This document shows positions 36,195-49,600 of a stretch of DNA of 64,000 bases, piece by piece (within the stretch, counting starts at the first letter, position 1; each line of letters begins with the position of its first letter). The notes beneath the pieces were generated by a model. That model was not told where the DNA came from and did not search any database. It saw nothing but the letters and a program-made list of their open reading frames with translations. The position numbers were made by a program, and so were the translations under genes. The DNA comes from Omphiscola glabra (taxonomy: Eukaryota > Mollusca > Gastropoda > Lymnaeidae): assembly GCA_964017045.1 (NCBI GenBank), contig OZ024794.1, positions 25,787,340 to 25,851,339 of the forward strand. The letters are read 5' to 3'.

Positions 36195-36349
36195 TTTAAT
36201 AACTAAGGCAAGGCGACTTGCTCAGATCAAATAAAACAATAATGTTCACAGTTAATGTTAAGAAACACGAACCAACAGTGAAACTTCAACCATCTTTAAC
36301 TATATATATAAGTACACGCAACAATTTGTTGTTTTCTAGCTGACATCTC

Positions 36350-36357
36350 ACTTCCGC
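36350..36357 (-). promoter_or_regulatory. ETS/GABP-type site upstream of FAM174
   Basis: GCGGAAGT on the minus strand, about 155 bp upstream of the FAM174 start, matches the ETS/GABP core common in housekeeping promoters. FAM174 and M-Ras are divergently arranged with starts 1.7 kb apart, so this interval may hold both promoters. Confidence 0.35.
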
Positions 36358-37407
36358 TAGAGTGTACTTGCCAGATCAATTTTGCATTTCCAGTTGTGTA
36401 TTTCATTTAATTGTCATTTAATGAACTTTAATTTAAAACGTTTAATTACAATTATTTTAAATGTACGATATTCCTATTTAATGCTAAAATATTCATTGAT
36501 TATTTATAAAGATTACAAATACACCCCTTTTTTTCTTTTGAGTCCATTCGAGCAAACTAAATCAGAGTTGGCCATAACCGGATACAGATATATTTACAAC
36601 CACCTTTTTATTTTTGTAGGAAAGGTGAAGGCTAATAGTAATAAACAGTGTGAAACATTTGATTTTGAATGGGCTGTGCCAAATTTAGTTACAGTCCTCC
36701 ATGTCTATTAATAGCAAGATTATGTTTAGTTAGGTTGCAGAGGTATAATTATTGATATTTTTAATCTCAGCAAACAATTATTTAACCTTTCAGATTTCAT
36801 ATGATCATATAGCCTATTTACTATTTGTACCCAGTGTAGGCGTGGCGTAGATTAGCTGAGATGGTAGTATAAATTAAATTAAACATTTTTTTATTATCAT
36901 TGATCGTTTAATATATAATATATAGTATGTGTTACTAAATTATAGTGTATAATATAAATAAGTCATAGCGTAGATCGTCGGTACTCCGTAGTCGGCCATG
37001 GCCATATAATAATATGATCATATTCATTAAATTCATATGGCATGGGATTATAGTTAGTACACTGTAGTCAACAGTTTGTTGAGTTTGGGCAACGGCAACT
37101 GGCAATGACAACACTATAGACTATAGTAAATGTATAATATAATATACAATTATCCAATGCCATATTTCAGTGACATATCTCTTTTTGTTTTCATTTATAA
37201 CAGAGTAAATAATAGTCATTTATTATTACAATATTATTATTGGCATATGTATGCCTATGGTTCCAATGCAAACATATTCAAGGCCCATCCATGCCGCTAT
37301 TGCTAACTTATTCAAGGCCCAATCTTAAGACTAAGCCCTTAATAAGACTTTATTTCTTTAAGTCTATAAAAGAGCCTAACGGCCTAACTAATGGGTATAG
37401 TCTAGTC

Positions 37408-37544
37408 CAGTGGTCAGTAACCTTTTTTGAGGAAAAAGCCATTTTATAACTTAAATCTGCTAAGAGTAAGACTAAGAATTTATTTAGAAAGCTGCAGTAG
37501 GGACGGTTTTAATAATGAAAAGATCCACAGGGTGCTGACTGCTG
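37408..37544. mobile_element. Degenerate hAT-like MITE
   Basis: The left end CAGTGGTCAGTAACC and the right end GGGTGCTGACTGCTG form imperfect inverted repeats (11 of 15 matching). Candidate 8-bp duplications GTCTAGTC and GATTAGTC match at 6 of 8. About 137 bp, upstream of M-Ras. Confidence 0.45.
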
Positions 37545-37935
37545 GATTAGTCTATATTCACCAAGTATAAACAGATAAAAAAGTTTATTCAATCATAGCA
37601 TAATGTAGGGTTTAGTTTGGGATTATTATTAATATTGAGTTTACTTATTGGAACTCTGTGCGGACGTAAGGAAAACAATTATTTTATGCAATTGATTATT
37701 TTTCAGAATCATGCTACATATTTAACATGATGACACACACCCTGATGGTTGAAGATGTTGCTGATTTTGTGATGTTTGTCTAAGTAAAGGACAAGGAATA
37801 GGAATCATGGAGAGATAGTGCAAGAAACATCAAGTGGTTTTTGAAACATTGTTTTTTTCTACTGTTATAGTAATATCAAATTATTCAGCTTGATGTCAGT
37901 TGGATTCCAGTTACCATTATACATGAATTGTGAGA

Positions 37936-40478
37936 ATGTCTTCTAAACCAGTAAATGCTGAAAATGCTCACACCTACAAACTAGTTGTAGTTGGAGATGG
38001 TGGTGTGGGGAAATCTGCTCTAACCATTCAGTTTTTTCAGAAATTATTTGTGCAAGATTATGATCCTACAATAGAAGACTCATACATTCAATACACAGAG
38101 ATTGATGGTGACTGGTGCATCTTAGATGGTAAGTAACATGTTTTTAATTGTAATCATTTAAATGATTTTTTTTGTTTTGCTTATATGTCACATCTTCCAC
38201 TGTTTTTGATGATAGAAATTAAATTTGTGATAAATATGTTTGAATTATTCTTGTTAAATGGTATGGCATAATTATAATTTGCATATCATATTTAAAATAA
38301 AAATTGATAAAAATAAAATTTTATAAGATTAAGTTTCACAAAGGATTAAATATGAAAACAAGTTCTGCTCAAACTTCAAAAAGATCGTACAGCTACATTG
38401 TATATTGCACCTTAAGAAATCTAAACACTTCTATTGGGCATTCCATCATGATTCACTTCTAAATTTGAAATTGGGAAATAACTATAGATTTTTAATTTCA
38501 CAACAACCACTTGGCTTTTAAGTCGACTATATCTGCGTTAGTAAATCGGTCAACATGGACATTTCATGTTGAATTAGAAACATTGCTGTACAATTGTGTG
38601 TTTATTGAGCCTACCTCATGAAAACATGCATGTCAGGAATTTTAAGTTACAATTTCATCATAACTTTTATTAAAATTATTATAAATGAAAGAAAATATTA
38701 CCACAGGATTTATTGACATCAGACATCATTTAATTTTTTTTTCATTTTTGGGTAAAGATCTGAATGGATTGAACTGATTTGCTGACATGATTTATCTAAA
38801 GAATGACCTATGTATCTTTATCAGCTATGTTTCAAAATTATTTATTTTTGTTTTCAGTGCTGGATACAGCTGGACAAGAAGAATTTAGCGCCATGAGGGA
38901 GCAATACATGAGGAAAGGAGATGGTTTCTTACTTGTATATTCAGTCACAGATAAACAAAGCTTTGAGAATATCAGTAATTTTCACACACAGATTTTAAGA
39001 GTAAAAGATAGGTAATAGTGGTATTTTATTTTTTCTATTCTTAAATCTAAAATTAAGTATTTAATAACAGTTCTGCAAGTACACAGTTACTTTTTCTTTC
39101 TTCTCAGAGATAACTTCCCAATGATCATGGCAGCCAATAAGGTTGATCTTCTACATCAAAGGGTTGTTAGTGAAGAACAAGGACTGCATCTGGCTGCTAA
39201 CTTAAGGGTAAGCATCATATACAAAAGTGTTAGATTTTAACATTACAATTGGAATATTTATGATAACAATCATAGTTAACATAAAAAAGTTTTACTCTGT
39301 GACAGGCCTGCACAAAAATTATAATGCATAAATAATATGCATTATTCTAATATATGCAATAAATACCTGAAGAGTGTCAGCTGTGTGTAGTCTTTAAATA
39401 GTTCATTTTATTTTAAACTTATAAATTTTAGAAATATATTTTTCAGTCATGAAATAAAAATTCATAACTTTATTTAAATGATTGAAAAATAATTGTCAGT
39501 ATTTTATACTAAGGTATAATAAAGTTTCTTTGCAAATACAGAACTTTTCATAACTTGTAAATGTACCGGTACCGAAAAAAAAATGTGTCACTCTTCTTGA
39601 AGAAAAAGGTCTTTAGTAGACCTAACATGTAATAAAGGGGAAGAGTGCTAGTGTTTAAAAGACTCCATTAGGAGTATAGACATAGAGCTGTTAAGTTGTG
39701 TAAATATTGATGTAATGTAAATTATGGAATTATAATATTTTGGAACATTCATTTCAGGTGCCATATATTGAAACTAGTGCTAAGGATCCCCCATTGAATG
39801 TGGATCTTGCATTCCATGAAGTTGTTCGTGTAATAAGGTAATTTAATTTAATTTTTTTCAAAATTGTACTCCATAATTCTTGTTAAGACAACACTCTGTC
39901 TCTGTTAAGTGCCTATTATTTTGCTTAAATGACGACTTTCATTTACTTCCTGTTGTGCATTAATAGCACATATCTCAAATTTTTTGTTGTTGTTTTAGTT
40001 TGTTCAAATACGGTGAGCTTGTGTACTGTCTTTACTTGTACAGTAATGGTTTTTAGACATTTGTCTGAGTTAGTTATATGCTGTAACCAGTACATTTTAA
40101 GACTGAAGAACAAAATATGATAGGTTGACAAAAGATTGAGTATATCTGACATACAAGCATATATAAATAAAACATATAAATATATGTATTATTCATCCAT
40201 ATTAGCTTCACGCGAATATTTTAAAAAAAATAATACCTCGGAGACAGAAGAGTTCTCCTTGTAACCACAAATTAATTATTTTAAAATAATTGTCCTGGCT
40301 TTAATTTGAAAATTTTAAGATATTTTAAATGACCTGGTTTTAAATTTGAAAACAGTTTCCCCTAATCATTTAGTGTTACCTTTTTAAAATTTATTTTTTA
40401 ATAAATTCATTTAGACGCCTGCCATCTCCTAAGAAAAAGAAAAAGACTTCTGGAGGTTGGCGCTGTGTTGTGCTGTAA
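37936..40478 (+). CDS. MRAS: M-Ras small GTPase
   Basis: Membrane-bound GTP/GDP switch of the Ras family; M-Ras with SHOC2 and PP1 activates Raf. Five exons join in frame to 196 aa: 37936-38128, 38858-39011, 39108-39207, 39758-39837, 40415-40478. All introns are GT-AG. An in-frame TGA just upstream (37924-37926) fixes the start. P-loop GDGGVGKS at 20-27; switch [10 protein letters not shown] at 42-50; DTAGQE at 67-72; NKVD at 126-129; ETSAK at 154-158. The C-terminus is a polylysine stretch (KKKKK) and the CAAX box CVVL, whose final Leu favours geranylgeranylation. [14 protein letters not shown] and [10 protein letters not shown] distinguish M-Ras from H/K/N-Ras and R-Ras. All nucleotide-binding residues are intact. 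Human MRAS has 208 aa and ends CVIL. Confidence 0.96.
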
Positions 40479-43400
40479 TCTGGATTAGGGCCATTTCATT
40501 TTTAGCTACCAGCACGTCATCCCAGGATTGCTGTAAATAATTATAATTTGGCTCTTGATTCTAAATTAATATAAATATTGATTGATTTTATCTTAGAAAA
40601 CTGCTTTGAAAATTATTAAGAAAATAACTAGTCAAATGATTTGAATTTGAGACTATAGTCTTTGATGTAATGGCTCAGAATTTACCTCCCATATATGAAA
40701 TGTTACATTGCAAAAATAATTGAATTTAGTTATAAGATATTTATATTGGAACGGGTATTCAAATTTTGAAAGCTCTGTCGACAAATTAAACTATATCAAT
40801 TTTTATTAAAATATTGCACACTATGTTAGCGATTAGCAATATATTTTTTCCCCATTTTCAGTTGAATTGCATTCCTTAAATATATTTTCAAATTCGGGCT
40901 TAACAATATTGTTTTATGTTGCTTTGACCATTGAAAAGATAATTTGTGATATATGAACTTGCCAGTCATGAGATGTCAATAATTTTTCTGAGCTCAAGAT
41001 TTATTTTATTGAACCTTATGTTTTCAAGTGATTTTTACTTAACTATTCCGAACTATTCCAAACAGAGCATAAGAAATATATTCAGTACCTTATTCTTAAT
41101 TTCTCTCTGTCTTTTTAGTTAAGGATATGTCAGACTTTTTCGGGCCCTTTTTTTTTCAAGAAGAGTGACACGTTTTTTTCCAGTTCCTTTACAATTTATG
41201 AAGTATATGCATAGTAACTTTATTATTTCTGGGCCTGAACAAAAAGTATACTATGTAATAAATGTTAAGTTTTAAGAGACTGCTTTATTAGATAAGTTTA
41301 ATATGATCATGATGCATCATTTTTATTTAGGTTGTGTTAAGATTGTGTTATTGCACACTATATTCCATATTTTAAAAACATTTACATTGCTTAATTTTTT
41401 TTAAATGTTTAGTTTTTTTTTTGTTTACCTTAAAAATTGAACTACCATTCAAAAGTAATAATGAAACAGTTTTAACTTTAACAATGGGTACTGGAAAAAA
41501 CTTTATGTAAAAGTTTAATAAAATAATTATTCTTTAGTTTAGCTTTTTTTTTTTTAAACATCAAATAAATGTCTTTGCCTAAATCATTTGATTCAACGAT
41601 TTTGATGTCAGCCTAGGATGGAGCAATGGGTATTTAGTTTTTAAGAAAATGTTGGTGGATATCTGCAGTTAGTGGTGTAAAATATTTTTTTTTTTACAAT
41701 CACTGAAACGGTTGTCTAATTTATAAGTTTTAAGTTCAGTTATATTTGATATGTGCTAAACTCCACTGCATGCAAATGTTATTAAAATTTTCATGGTTTA
41801 CGCTTAATAAAACAGAAATAATCTACGCTGTATTTACAGGCATTCATTTTATTTAAATAAGATAAGCAAATGTCATTGTTGTTAAAACACAGGCTGTTAC
41901 TTATTTTATGTTTGTACATATTTTATGATTACCCATGACTGTGGAAGATTTAGATATGTAATAATGCTTGTGAAATAGGTCTTACACCAAGACAAAGTAT
42001 TTTTGTCCTCATAACATAACACTCTTGCTCTTTGCTATAACTATATTTTATAATGATTATTATTTTTTTTTACCATTAGACATTTGAAATGGCACTTGTG
42101 GTGCTAAATATTATAAAACTATTGCCGGGCAATGGTAAACATTTTAGAAACAACCCCGCCCCCCAACCATCTGTTAAAACTTTTATAATGTGCTATCTAT
42201 TCTCAGCAGTAAAATTTTTGCAAATCTCTCATAATAATCTGCCAGTTAATCAAATGGTTGTAATAAAAAGGAGTGACCATCATTTGCCTCAGACTTAACA
42301 AAAATTATTGTATAAGTATAAGCTTAAGGTTTAAAGATACATAAATTCACAACATGGGTTATATTTCTCAAAAAACAGTGAAGCAGTATTTTAAGTTTTC
42401 TTATCAAGTGAAGATATTAAATAAACAGCTTCACACATTTTAATTTTCTTTGGATTGTGTGGAATCAATGGTAATGAAAACCATATGTTATAATTGTATG
42501 AGGGTATTTTTTAAATTAAAACATGGCTTACATAATCCTATGGATGGTGAATTTAAAAAAAAATGGTTTAATTGAATGGATAATCTAAAAGTAAAAGCGT
42601 ACCATGATAACATAAAAAAGATCAGTGATGTAATTAAGATGAGCTAAAGCTGTACTTCTTATTTTGCAGGATTTTTACTATATTATTATAGTTTTTGTAG
42701 TACAACAAATGTGAAATTGACATATTTGTAGATATTGCTTGTTAACATTGCTGTAGTGGTGTGTCATTACTTTGATAAACTAATATAAATGTATATATTT
42801 TGAAGATTTTACAGTATATTGAAGCTGTGTGATGTAAAAAAATATTTTTATAAATGCATACCTTTTGTGGAGCATTTATAAAGAAGAGTCAAGAGAGAAA
42901 AGAAATCATGAACAAAATATACTGGTTTTCTATTTAAAAGTTCTAGAGACTTCTCTAAATTCTAATCCAACTATACATCTTGGATTACAGGTTATTTTTA
43001 CCGGGTGTTACCTTATAGTTATTGCGTATATCTTAAGCAGAAAGTCATTCAGATGTAACAAGAATGTAATTAATATTTCCTTACAGTATATTCAAAGATC
43101 ATTAGACAATGTTTTTAAAAGTACCTCACAGTATATTGGGTAATGCTTTTGAAGAAAATCTTTAAAAAAAAAACAAACTAGCAGAGTGAAACAAAACAAA
43201 CCAAAAACCAATTATTAAAAGGGTACATTATTTATTCCGATTTTAAAAAAACAACAACATTTGTTGTACTGGTACTTTTTTGTTGTGCTACGTTCACCAG
43301 AAAAGATATGCAGTGTTACATATTAAAGAACGTGTATGCATTGTTGAACTCTCTGCCCATCCTTTTGAGGCTTAGATTGTTGTGAAAACCCATTCCTTTT

Positions 43401-44595
43401 TTTTATGTTAGTTAAAATATTACTTTGTTAACACTCAAGCATCTTTTAAAGACATGATGATGATGGCACTTTCATTGCTTTTCATTGAAGCTGTTTGTAG
43501 ATCTTCATTTGGGTTCTAAATAAATTATCTTTGATAAAATTGATGTTTATATCATTTTTACTTAACAGAAATGTATACTTTATTTAGTAATATACAAACT
43601 ATGTTTGTTGTAAAAAAAGAAAGATACTTCAAACGTTCCACCTCATATTTGAAAACTGGCATTGAGTGAGTTAAAAAAATGTTCCTCCACATTTATTTTA
43701 TGTATAGATCAAACCCATTTCTTGTCCATAATACTGTTTTAAAGATCTGAGTAATTTTCTAAATTAAATAATACCATGAACTTGGGAAGAGAATGGCAAA
43801 TATTTCATTAAATGTGGATGTTCTTGACTGAGGTGATAGCATGTTACTTAGATCTAGTATAGCACATTCCATCATGCCTGGCTCTTTTCCGTGGACATGA
43901 TACTAGCGATGTTGAACTGATGTTGTTATCAAACTGTTACATGTTTAATGACTGTTTTATTGTTACATGTGACAGGCACACCATAGTATGACTTTAACTT
44001 CATTGATCATTTCACACAATATTTACATCTTTAGCTGGTATGGTTTACTTTTTTTGTTTGCTGTAGTTTGTTTATATAGTTTTCTTACATTTAATGCTCC
44101 ACACAATGTCTTAATTTTTTTTTAATCTATACCAAATGAATTTGAAATTAACAACTTTTCAAATAAATTGTCTAAAGCATCCTGGTCATGACATTTGATG
44201 ATGGTGGGAAAAATTAATTTGGTTCTTTTTATTTTAACTAAAGAATTCAAATCTTTTATTATTTACCTTTAAATATCTTCATTTACCATTTCAAAAATAC
44301 ATTTTCATACTTTTTTAAATTACACTTCTCCTCAATTGAATATTTTTATTGATTCATGTTTACTTTTTGCAAATTGCCTTTTAAAAACTGTTTTCTGTCT
44401 TAAATGTATAAACTTTAATCAACTTCACCCTAAGAAAATACTTTTTAATAAAGAAATTCTTATATTCAAACGTTCAGCCTTATTATTAGTTTAAATAGTT
44501 TAAATAAAAAGAATTCAAAATTTTGTTGAAAGTTAAAAAAGTTTTTGGGCGAAATGTTCAAAGGGACTATACCAGTGTTGATTAAAACGTTGTGC
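40479..44595 (+). other. Probable M-Ras 3' UTR, then AT-rich DNA
   Basis: No other exon recognised. Candidate AATAAA polyadenylation signals lie at 41257-41262 and 41806-41811. Where the transcript ends cannot be fixed from sequence alone. Confidence 0.4.
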
Positions 44596-44599
44596 AAGA

Positions 44600-44875
44600 G
44601 CATGGCATAGATCCATCAATCCTTTCATTTCTATGTGGCGCTACAGCCCATTTTGGGCTTTGGCCTGACTCACCACTTCCTTCCACTCAGACCTAACTGA
44701 TGCTTTTCTTTTCCATGCTTGGATTCCCAGCTGCTGTAAATCTTTTCCCACATCATCCATCCATTTAAGCCTCGAGCCATTTTCCTGGTTTTGGTGGTGT
44801 ACCCTCTTCACTCCTGTTATTTGGCGATCCTTTTCCCAAGAGTCCTGCCCAGCGTAACCTACCCTTTTTTTATTT
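44600..44875 (-). mobile_element. LINE fragment, RT C-terminus
   Basis: Minus-strand translation reads RLRWAGH, RDRQITGVKRV, SRLKWMDDVGKDLQQLGIQA, WKRKASVRSEWKEVVSQAKA and QNGL-stop (TAG at 44643-44641). This is the standard C-terminus of an RTE-like polymerase, distinct from those at 26 kb and 17.3 kb. It is decayed and truncated on both sides. Confidence 0.8.
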
Positions 44876-46680
44876 CTGCTATTATCGTGGGATCCTGATA
44901 GTCTATAAAATTCCTGGTTGGTTCATATGCAAATTTTTTTTATTATAAGGAAATGTGTTTTCAAAATGATATTTGAATCACATTATTATCAGATGTGTCT
45001 AAAGCAAGTCTTATTATCTGGCCCTCTGAAAATTTTACACTGTAGAGCAATGAACTTATACAAAATCTAACCACTCTTAATTGATGATCACATTAATTTC
45101 TTCCATAAAATATATTAAATTACAGTTTTGTTGTAAAACTCAATCACAGATATAATGTTACAAAACATTTTAAAAAAAAAAGGGCAGAATTGTTGGATAT
45201 TCTTCACTTTATTTACCTAATACTTGAGAACAGCCTACAAATATGTCTAAAGATATTAATACACCCCCCCCCCCCTTTTTTTTTCCCAGTAAATTTATTT
45301 GATGCCTAAATTATATTCTAAGTTCTTACCTTGTCTTCATCTGATCAAAGCTCAGGTGTACATTCAAATGTAATAAGTTTTTGCTCAGACATATTCATTT
45401 AATTAAGTTAAAAATATAGTAAAAAGTCATTAGCAAGGCTATCTATCATGGATAAAATATGCATAAAACTTTTCTGTGCAAGGGTCATGAAATAAATAAG
45501 GCATATTGAAGGTCATAATTGCATTACTAGTTGATGGGTTTATTTGAATTTTAAGGCTGTGCTTTCACAACAATGGTCAGCAAGTAATCTAAAATTAAAT
45601 TTTAAAAAATCTGCGAAATGCCAAAGACATACACTTGGATTTTGTTTTCCAAACTTTTAAAATGTCCTTTAATCTGTGACTTAAAATATTTATTTTTATT
45701 TTTTGGGTAAGCTTAGACATAAACTTGAGTATTCATGCAAAATTCTCAACATTACTGCTTTTGTAATTTGAACTTAAGAACTAAAATCCATGGCAAGTTG
45801 CAAAAAAACAACAAACATGCGCAAACAGCAACTCCTAGAGACAATTGTAAAATGCGTTGTTGGAGGAAATCTTTGCATGAAAAAGAATAATAGTTAATGA
45901 AATTTTCGGTCCTTACCCTGGTGATTTTAATGAATGAGCTTGCTATAATTGAATTCATAACTTTGTTTAAATGACTACTCATATTAATATGAACATAACA
46001 TTTATTTACAACCAAACATTCATATTGATTCTTGGAAAATCTTTAACACTCAATTTGCAAGCTTGTGAAATAATTTCCATCAAATACAATTAAAGAAAAA
46101 TTGTTTATATCAATAAAACTGGTCATTAAATGGTAACCAAAAAGAAGATGAAAGAAAGAAAAATAGTTTTTTACAAAAAAATCCAAAAATGATAATCATT
46201 ATTATTACATTAACCAATGCTTGAATTTTAAACCCCAAAATTAATATTCTAAGACACAAATACTGATGAAAATGCATAATTGTGTCAATTTTTGAAATGA
46301 AGGTTATTAATATGAGTTAATATTTAACATGTTTTTATACATAAATATTACAAATTCAATAATGAAACAAATATATTTGGAAGAATTTGAACATTAAACT
46401 CTCATACACTAACACGTTTGACCAAACACATAATTTGTATGATAATACAAATTTCTTAAATTTGGTAAAAACTTTAATTTTATTAAATATCACAGTCTTT
46501 TGATAGAGGGCAGTCAAAACTGGTCATTACAAGCAGCAGCTCAATTTTGATTTCTCCAGACAAGAAACAAAATTATGAATGAAATTTTTCTATAATCTTG
46601 TGGTTCAAATCAACATGATCCCATAGCAGGGAGCCCTAAAAGCTATAAGTAAATACAGTTATGAGCTTTGCATCACACTG

Positions 46681-49600
46681 TTATGATCCAGATGGCATAT
46701 TTAAGTTCCCTATGCACCTGAAATTTTAATTAAAATAGGCATTGTAAAAAAAATGCAGATGAGATCATGAGAGTTAATTTGTCTCTAATAAATTTTAAAA
46801 AAATAATAATTTCTAAATACCAACTAAAGTTTATTTAATTTATAACAAAACGTTGAGAAATTTAAGCTATAAACTGTAAACCCAAATAGCAGCTTGGTAC
46901 ATTTTACTGTTTATATTGCAGAAACTTTGCATGGAAAGTTCTATAAACATTATAATTTCTAAAAAGTAAACTAATATTAAATTTTGATGTCATTGGCTGT
47001 GGTTTTAAAAAAATGTATCTTTTTTTTTTTTTATGATTAACAGATGAAGTAACTTAATTGTTGATCATAAAATAACATGATTAACTTACACACAGTCCAT
47101 CTTGCCAACAGAGAAGAGCCTAAATAAATATTCCCTTGACTTGAATGGTTCATGAGTTGATGGCACCAAAAGGTAGTCACCAGGGAGTAAAAAGAACCGT
47201 CCGGAAGTTTCTCTGTACTTGGCATAAGTCTCCTCATTTTCTGGCATTAGGGGATCAACTGCTTGAAAAAAGTCAGCTCCTAATGGACTTAAAGGAGCCC
47301 CTGGAAGCTTCATAGCAACATAAATAAAAAGTATTGAAATTAAGAATTAAAAATTTTAGAAAGAGGAAAATAAAAATGTTGAACTGTTTATAAACCTAAA
47401 CCATGATCTTATCTAATATAAACTGAAAATAGCAATATTAACACTTCAACAGTAATACAGGGGTTTTAAAATTTTGAAATATGAGGTAAATGAACTAAAT
47501 TAAAGTAGTTTTCATTTGGAACACAAAAGGACATTGTATCTTGAGTCGATTTTAAAACATTTTTAACCTCTAACTACAAAGCGCTTGTAATTCCATAGGA
47601 TCACTTAAGTGCAAAAAGTTGAAATTTACAACTGGCCATTTGATATGAAATTTTTATCAGTTCATCAGTACTAACTTTCAAACTGGAGGGATATTTTTTT
47701 TTCTTTTAATGCCACGTCTGGTTTAAATATTTAGTTAAATATTTTAAATTAAACTACTGAATATGGTACAAAGTAAAAAGGAAAACGATGAAAATAATTG
47801 CTGGCAATATTACAATTTTTAAGAAAAAAAAAAAGACTTTTCTCATTACCTGAAACAATTCAAAACCTATGGCATAGAGATCATCATTTTCCTGTAATTT
47901 AGGTGAACCTCTCCTGTATACCTGTAGGAGGGAGATGACTACTGGAAGGCGGCCATTATATCTTCGTTGGACAAGGACTAAAACAAAAAAAGTAACTCAG
48001 AGCTAATTGGCCTACTTTTTAATATCCCCATGGAGCTTAAATAGGATCAATACTATTTTAAAAAAAAAATTTGAAATATGCTAAATATTATGTAGATATA
48101 ATCTTTTCTGGGTCCAATATTTCCAAAAAATTGAAGTGGTCTCAAATATTTTTCTTTTCTGGATCAGCCATGGCTCATTTATTTCATAAACTTAATTCAA
48201 ATTACAAGCATAGAGCCAACTGTAAAAGCAACCTACCATCACTATGTATAATAAAATGGTATTGTGGGTTGAGATGAAATGTTTCACATTCTATCCAGCC
48301 ACCAGCGTTAAAACCAGACACCCACTGTCCACTGTGCTGCTGATGATATTCTAGAGATGACAACATCGAAATATAATCCTTAAAAATAATAAAGAAAATT
48401 CCCAAACTATATATAAGACAATTTAAAATAATTCATGAATTTTCATGTGGAGTTTTCGTCACTACACAATCATAGATTTAAATAAATTTTATCAATAATA
48501 TGTTAACATTTCATTTATATATGTTTTTTAATAAATAAATTCCTGTCTTCACATTGCACAAAATTTAGCACTGAGATACACCCCCCCCCCCCGGTTCTAG
48601 TCGGCATGTCCGTCCCAAAAATGGCATGTCGATAAAGAGGCGTTTGCCACGAAACCCCTGAAACGTTACCCGGGGTACATGATCACCGTGTAGGGGACCT
48701 GCGCCGAAAGGCAAAGGTAACGCACAGAAACTGCGTTAGAAAGAGCATGGCTGCATGGTTTCCTACCAAATGCAGTTGAAAATAATGTAGAAACAGGTCG
48801 GGACATGATTACAGTTGCCGCATGGATATGAGGCGAAGGAGTGTGGCGACCCTAGCCGATGATTCTAAATATGCAGTCTTTGAGGGTACTGCTCCTAGGC
48901 AACCTCTTTTTCTCATTTCCCAGCTGCGGTGTGAATTAGTCACGCCGCAGAAAACCACATAAACCCTATTAGAGGGCGTCTGTAAAACACCTACGCGTCC
49001 CCCTCGGGGTGGGAAGGGGGGGCATTAGAGATGAAAAATATATCCACCCCAGCCCAAGAAAGTGTGGCCCGGTTTCTGTGTTAAAGCAGCACCCCGGCCG
49101 GCCAGGTGTTCCTTCTCTGGTGATGCCTCACTCGCATAGTCAATCGAGTGGAAGGGTGGGTGAGGCTGTCTCATGGGTTGAGGGCCCCGGCATGCCGCAT
49201 CGTGGCCTGACTGGACTAAAGACCACTGGGGGAGTGGTTGAATGCCGGTTGGGAGCGGCGGTGGTGCGCTGGGGAAGACTTCATGAGCTTCGGCTCGATA
49301 GTTTTTCTGATTTTCTTAAGTAGTAGTAGTAGCACTGAGATGGCAAGAGAATCTATTCAGCCACCCATTAAACTTTTAACTTTCATGGCAAAGCTGTCTT
49401 AATAGGCCATCATATGTTTTCTACTTAGTTATGCCATAAGGAGGTTGCCTGTTTTCCTTAGCTTTGACCATTCTTTATTTTTTAACATTTTTAATTGGGT
49501 GCCCATTACATTAACTGATTAACCATCAGATTGAAAACCGCTGTGGCCGAATTAAATTTAGATCACATTTTCTCATTGCACATGTATGTACAAATTCAGG

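Noticed and set aside
4890..39570. Palindrome TACCGGTA at about 4897, 5105, 31702 and 39563
   Set aside because: Only four copies by eye; the excess over expectation is too small to claim without a genome-wide count.
49009..49323. 104-codon frame in the 752-bp element
   Set aside because: The related copy at 3262-3590 differs mainly by amino-acid-changing substitutions, so there is no sign of selection on the protein.
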